From Cyanobacteria bacterium REEB67 (lineage in GTDB: Bacteria > Cyanobacteriota > Vampirovibrionia > Obscuribacterales > Obscuribacteraceae), in contig JAGXAB010000012.1 of the NCBI GenBank assembly GCA_018971775.1, forward strand, positions 50,343 through 114,342: a stretch of DNA of 64,000 nt, written 5' to 3'. Positions 60,301-64,000 of this stretch are shown here, in pieces. The first letter of the stretch is position 1, and every line of letters starts with the position of its first letter. A model generated the notes under the pieces. It had not been told where the DNA came from, did no database searches, and saw nothing but the letters and a program-made list of their open reading frames with translations. The position numbers were made by a program, and so were the translations under genes.

Positions 60301-60885
60301 CTAAAGAGGAGCGACAGCCTCAGCGACCGGGGCGGGAGCCTGCAGGGCCAGGGCTTCTTCCATCTGCTCGACATCACCTTCCATAAAGCCGTGTTTGGTC
60401 AGCTCGAGATCGGCCTTCAATTTAGACGTCGCTTTGTCGATGAAAAGCTCGCCGTCCAGGTGATCGATTTCATGTTGAATGGCACGGCACAAGAGATTGC
60501 CTTCGGCAGCCAATTTGAGCGTCTTGCCGCGCAAATCTTGGAAGCGCACGACGACACGTCGGGCCCGCTTCACTTCAAAAAATACGTCGGGAAAACTCAG
60601 GCAGCCCTCCTGGCCGACAAGCTCGCTTTCGCCTTCGGACTCGATGATTTCCGGATTGATAAATATAATCGGCTTGGGAGCGTCCTCCTCACCGGCGACG
60701 TCGATGACCATCAGACGCTTAGAAACACCAATCTGAGGCGCGGCGAGACCAACCCCATCAGAATCGTACATGGTGTCGAGCATGTCCTGGGCAAGCTTGC
60801 GGACGGATGAGTCGATCATGGTGATCTTCTTCGCCTTTTGCTTGAGGACTGGATCGGGGTAGTATCTAAGCTTCAGTAATGCCAT
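60301..60885 (-). CDS. def: Peptide deformylase
   Basis: A 194-residue metalloprotease that removes the formyl group from new proteins' N-terminal Met. All three motifs are present: GVGLAAPQIGVSKR (motif 1), EGCLSFPDVF (motif 2, metal Cys) and QHEIDHLDGELF (motif 3, HExxH). Length is slightly over the usual, with an Ala/Pro-rich C-terminal extension (VEQMEEALALQAPAPVAEAV). ATG at 60885, the first gene of the operon that continues to 57243. Confidence 0.96.
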   Translation of the reverse strand: MALLKLRYYPDPVLKQKAKKITMIDSSVRKLAQDMLDTMYDSDGVGLAAPQIGVSKRLMVIDVAGEEDAPKPIIFINPEIIESEGESELVGQEGCLSFPDVFFEVKRARRVVVRFQDLRGKTLKLAAEGNLLCRAIQHEIDHLDGELFIDKATSKLKADLELTKHGFMEGDVEQMEEALALQAPAPVAEAVAPL

Positions 60886-61044
60886 TGTCGTTTGCCTCTA
60901 TTAAAAGCTCATGGCGTCAGGCGCCTTGAAAAAATCCGGGTTTATACCTATAGAATAAGCGCTAATGAGCTTCTTAGCCGATATTATCACAACCTTGTTA
61001 AGATTTGAAAGTCAGCCGCCCGTGCGTCACCTGAGAGATTTCCG

Positions 61045-62400
61045 ATGAAAAAGCCGCAATACCCCATCAGTGCAGGATTTGACCGGGCTGCCCGGCGGCG
61101 CACGACAGGCGCGGCGAGCGGCTGTTCTGGCAATGCCTGTCAACTTTCCCGGGCTTTTACCCTGCTCATCATCGGCGTTGCCCTTCAGAGCTCAAACCCG
61201 GCTATGGCTCTGGACTGGGGCTACGACGAGATACCGGCGGCAAAAGCGTCTATGACCGGACCGGGCCCAGCGGCGTTGCCGGCCAATCCGAAAGGGACGA
61301 AGATCAAGGCAAATAGCGCCTCAGGCCGTCAAGCAGCCACCGTGAGAGCAAAAACAGGGTCGGAAACGGCCCCCGATGAAACTTCTCTAAACTCGCCTGG
61401 ACCGCAATCAAGACGAGAAAGCGAGAAGGAGGTGGCGGCTAAAGAGCCCACTCCCCAGGAAATCGCCGCCAGAGAGAAGACCCGCGATTTGAGAAGTTGG
61501 ATGCAAATTTATGCGCTGGCGGCCTCCTCGGCCAGCGAAGACGACCGCAATCAAATCCTCGGCCTCAATACTTTGAATGAAGGGCTGCGCAAAAAGCTGG
61601 AAAAATCAACCTTTGAAAAGCTGGAAACAGATGTCCCGCAATACAAAGGGGTGTCCGCCATCTGGCAGCCGATCAGCGTCAAAGTGGTTGCCGACATCGA
61701 TTACAAAGAGAGCTATCGACTGCTCTTTCGCTCGCTCTTGCGTCATGCCCTCGGCCACATGGACCAGTCCTCCTCAGAAGCCGAGCCTCTGCACGAGATC
61801 CTCGGTCCGACGCGCATAGCCGAGATGGGCCCGCCAATCCTCACCGAGGATGCGATCAACGCCTATAGCGAAATGACTTGCTTCCTCTACGCTAAAAATC
61901 ATCCCGACCACACCCTGGAAGGAGACGACAACAAGCAATTATTTGCCGACGTGATCAGGCAGCGTTACCATGACGCCCCAAATCCCGAGGCGAAAAAAGC
62001 GATGTGCAATTTCGACTTGACCTGGGCGGCTTTCCGCTGCCGTTACCTGGACTCGTCCGAGAGTGAAAAAGCTAAATTGCTTGCTTCGATCAGCGCTGCT
62101 TCGGTCGCTCCAGGCGAAAGTGCCGCAGCGGGTCCGAGACCGGCCCGAGGCGAAACAGCCAAGGGCAGAGGTGGCCAGGGCATGAGCCCCTCACCGAGGA
62201 TGCTGAAGATATTTGCCATCGGCCCCTGGGCCGAAAAGATCATAGCAGCGGCCACACCGGCGCAGACGGCGACGGCGGAAAAGCTGGATATGTCAAAACC
62301 GCTGACTTCCGAAGCGAGCAAAGCAAAAGGCGAGGCGGTCCCGACTAAAACCACCCCGGTGGCGGCGAAAATGAATCAAAGGTCTGAACCAACCAAGTAG
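61045..62400 (+). CDS. Secreted protein of unknown function
   Basis: A 451-residue protein from ATG 61045 (GAGAG upstream). A long basic N-region precedes a hydrophobic signal core (FTLLIIGVALQSSNPAMA, Ala-x-Ala end near residue 55). A charged low-complexity linker (about 60-150) follows. The globular part at about 150-345 contains LRSWMQIYALAASSASEDDR, KVVADIDYKESYRLLFRSLL and YSEMTCFLYAKNHPDHTLEG. The remaining 100 residues are Ala/Lys/Thr-rich and disordered. It may be an exported helical regulator or wall protein; no family is recognised. Its 3' end overlaps the convergent UbiA-family gene by 56 bases. Confidence 0.62.
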   Translation: MKKPQYPISAGFDRAARRRTTGAASGCSGNACQLSRAFTLLIIGVALQSSNPAMALDWGYDEIPAAKASMTGPGPAALPANPKGTKIKANSASGRQAATVRAKTGSETAPDETSLNSPGPQSRRESEKEVAAKEPTPQEIAAREKTRDLRSWMQIYALAASSASEDDRNQILGLNTLNEGLRKKLEKSTFEKLETDVPQYKGVSAIWQPISVKVVADIDYKESYRLLFRSLLRHALGHMDQSSSEAEPLHEILGPTRIAEMGPPILTEDAINAYSEMTCFLYAKNHPDHTLEGDDNKQLFADVIRQRYHDAPNPEAKKAMCNFDLTWAAFRCRYLDSSESEKAKLLASISAASVAPGESAAAGPRPARGETAKGRGGQGMSPSPRMLKIFAIGPWAEKIIAAATPAQTATAEKLDMSKPLTSEASKAKGEAVPTKTTPVAAKMNQRSEPTK

Positions 62401-63304
62401 ATAGCCTGGGCAGCCAACCATAAACGACCGACATACAGGCCAGTATCCAGAGGACAATTGCATTTTGGATGGGCCGGTCCTTGAGTAGGACCTCTTCGGG
62501 GGAGCCGGTGCTGGTTTCGCGCACGGACAGGACCTGATAGCGCAAAATACCATAGAGCACCATCGGCACAGTCACCATCATCCACTGACCGTAGGGTGAG
62601 AGGAAACTGTAGAAAGCGTAGGCGGTGACAAGGCTTGGCACGATCACAGCTTCCATGCGATCAAGCAGGTCGAGCGAATATTTACCAAGAACGGCACGGT
62701 GACCAGCCGCATCTGGACCGAGGGCGCGAAATTCCTGTCTTCTTTTTTCCAGGGCGAGAAACAGTGCTCCAAAAGAGGTGCAGAGTAGAAACCAGGCGGA
62801 AAGCGGCACATGAACGGCAGCCCCGCCGGCCAGCGCCCTCAGGACGAAACCGCTGGCAATGCAAAACACATCGAGGATGACGCGCTGCTTGAGCTTGAAA
62901 GTGTAGGCTATTTGCAAAACGAGATAGGCCAGGAAAACGAGAGCGAGAGCTGGTCTTGTCAAATAGGCCAGGACAAAACTGGCCAGCAGTGCCAGGCTGG
63001 CTATGCAAAGAGCCGTTTGCTTACTAACAAGACCGGCAGCCAGAGGGCGCAAGCGCTTAGTCGGATGCTTGCGATCCGCTTCTATGTCCAGTATGTCATT
63101 GAAGACATAGATGGCACCGGAAATCAGACAGAGCCCGACCACACAGAGCGATACTTTTTCGATCACTTCGATCTGGAAGAGACGTCCGGCAAAAAGAGCT
63201 GGTGCGTAGGCGATAAAGTTTTTTGTCCACTGACGCGGCCGGAGCAGCCGCAGAAGCACCAGCGCTTTAGGACTCGATTTTGGTGCGGGCGTGGACGATT
63301 GCAT
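62345..63304 (-). CDS. UbiA-family prenyltransferase, decaprenyl-phosphate phosphoribosyltransferase type
   Basis: A 319-residue integral membrane enzyme with about eight to nine helices. The Asp-rich motif is GAIYVFNDILDIEADRKHP, the substrate Mg2+ site. The N-terminal LLRPRQWTKNFIAYAPALFA and the second loop (LEKRRQEFRALGPDAAGHRA) match the DPPR-synthase branch, which joins PRPP to decaprenyl phosphate, rather than ubiquinone or chlorophyll enzymes. In actinobacteria this feeds arabinan synthesis; here it would make a lipid-linked ribose or arabinose for envelope glycans. Its partner oxidoreductases are not in this window. The last 18 codons overlap the convergent gene. Confidence 0.82.
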   Translation of the reverse strand: MQSSTPAPKSSPKALVLLRLLRPRQWTKNFIAYAPALFAGRLFQIEVIEKVSLCVVGLCLISGAIYVFNDILDIEADRKHPTKRLRPLAAGLVSKQTALCIASLALLASFVLAYLTRPALALVFLAYLVLQIAYTFKLKQRVILDVFCIASGFVLRALAGGAAVHVPLSAWFLLCTSFGALFLALEKRRQEFRALGPDAAGHRAVLGKYSLDLLDRMEAVIVPSLVTAYAFYSFLSPYGQWMMVTVPMVLYGILRYQVLSVRETSTGSPEEVLLKDRPIQNAIVLWILACMSVVYGWLPRLSTWLVQTFDSFSPPPGWF

Positions 63305-63399
63305 TTTGTCTTTCTTTTAGCCCTGGGCAAAGCGCGCGAAAAATAGAGAAGATAAGATCGGCAGAGGAGATAACAAAGATAGAGAAGAACCGCCCTATT

Positions 63400-64000
63400 T
63401 TACTTTATAGAATCTCTTTGCGGCTTCAAGCGCAAATTCAGTCCGGCAAAACATACATGCACTTCGTCGGCACTGGCGGCGAAGCGCTGATTAGCCAGGC
63501 CGAGCATATCGCGAAATGACCGGGCCAGGTGGTTTTCCGGTACAACAGACATGCCAACTTCATTAGTGACGACGATGAAGGCGACGTCTTGACGGCGCTT
63601 GACGGCCTTGAGCAGTTCGTCGATTTCGGAAAGCACGCGGGTCTCTAGATGCTGGCGGACAACGTCGGAGTCGAAGCTGTAGGAGCCCTGCAAAAGCAAA
63701 TTGGATACGAAGAGCGAAAGACAATCAACCAGGCAAATTGCCTTGTACGAGCTCTCGAAGGATTTGGATTTGATTGAAACGACAGCGGGCGCTATCAGCT
63801 CCTCGACAGTTCTTGTCACCATCAGCGGCTCTTCAATCGTCAACCATTCTTTAGGCCGACGGGAAACATGAGCGGCGATGCGCGCGTCGAGCTCACCGTC
63901 GTTTTCGATGCGCCCCATAGTTGCCAAGTAAACAACAGGCAGGTGAGCAGCCCGAGCCAATTTTTCGGCAAGATGAGACTTACCCGAACGAGCACCACCC
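63400..64000 (-). CDS. cobU: Adenosylcobinamide kinase/guanylyltransferase (CobU/CobP), partial
   Basis: The 3' part of a CobU-type enzyme; the start lies beyond the right edge. The Walker A GGARSGKSHLAEKLA is visible at the very edge (bases 63957-64000 on the minus strand), so only the first few residues are missing. It continues with VVYLATMGRIENDGELDARI, RRPKEWLTIEEPL, LVDCLSLFVSNLLL and VTNEVGMSVVPENHLARSFR. It phosphorylates adenosylcobinamide and attaches GMP in cobalamin assembly or salvage. About 200 visible codons; the family is usually ~180, so an unusual insertion is present in the middle (SIKSKSFESSYKA). Confidence 0.93.
   Translation of the reverse strand, partial: GGARSGKSHLAEKLARAAHLPVVYLATMGRIENDGELDARIAAHVSRRPKEWLTIEEPLMVTRTVEELIAPAVVSIKSKSFESSYKAICLVDCLSLFVSNLLLQGSYSFDSDVVRQHLETRVLSEIDELLKAVKRRQDVAFIVVTNEVGMSVVPENHLARSFRDMLGLANQRFAASADEVHVCFAGLNLRLKPQRDSIK

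Overview
The window is about 64 kb of dense bacterial chromosome. Genes sit on both strands in blocks, with gaps mostly under 300 bases and G+C clearly above 50% by eye except in one AT-rich gap. I see no rRNA, tRNA, CRISPR, transposase, phage or plasmid genes. The primary sigma factor is short and of cyanobacterial type. Other features are PATAN (DUF4388) domain proteins, stand-alone RapZ C-terminal and ArgRS-like accessory proteins, heme oxygenase, and no photosynthesis genes. Together these suggest a non-photosynthetic relative of Cyanobacteria (Melainabacteria/Vampirovibrionia, perhaps Obscuribacterales). That placement is inference, not proof.

Layout. 1-7335: a PATAN protein with a serine microsatellite, divergent from the primary sigma factor, then mgtE and an acyl-CoA carboxylase beta subunit. 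7765-13031: an ECF-like sigma factor followed by a giant protein that joins a zinc-binding anti-sigma domain, a Trp-Gly-rich disordered region and a Roadblock/LC7 domain; this is the most unusual locus. 13065-20908: leucyl aminopeptidase, a second PATAN protein overlapping a secreted unknown, and a long LysM protein. 20948-26235: glycerate kinase, a WYL-domain regulator with a palindrome upstream, an arginyl-tRNA-synthetase-like protein without a catalytic core, and two convergent unknowns. 26236-27188: the longest gene-free stretch, AT-rich and full of inverted repeats. 27189-29266: an operon of ECF sigma factor, a triplicated zinc-finger anti-sigma factor and a Spy/CpxP-like periplasmic protein.

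29420-33694: metK behind a structured leader, then an FHA-adenylate cyclase, NagZ and a 56-residue membrane peptide. 33696-39039: a PATAN protein with a degenerate GGDEF domain, an S41 protease, a broken alpha/beta hydrolase and an M23 peptidase. 39719-51820: a long, nearly gapless minus-strand run of pfkA, ribD, miaB, desaturase, flavin amine oxidase, DUF1365, CFA synthase, Sua5, DUF1295, a second CFA-type methyltransferase and heme oxygenase. Much of it looks like a membrane-lipid modification cassette.

52097-54144: sucCD with a terminator. 54207-57197: an FAD monooxygenase and a patatin phospholipase. 57243-60885: an operon of def, a small Cys protein, a RapZ C-terminal-domain protein, a YvcK protein and a flavin reductase, tying protein maturation to envelope and carbon control. 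61045-64000: a secreted unknown, a UbiA-family decaprenyl-phosphate phosphoribosyltransferase-like enzyme and the 3' part of a CobU-type cobinamide kinase that runs off the right edge. All functions are read from sequence motifs and memory of families; no search was run.
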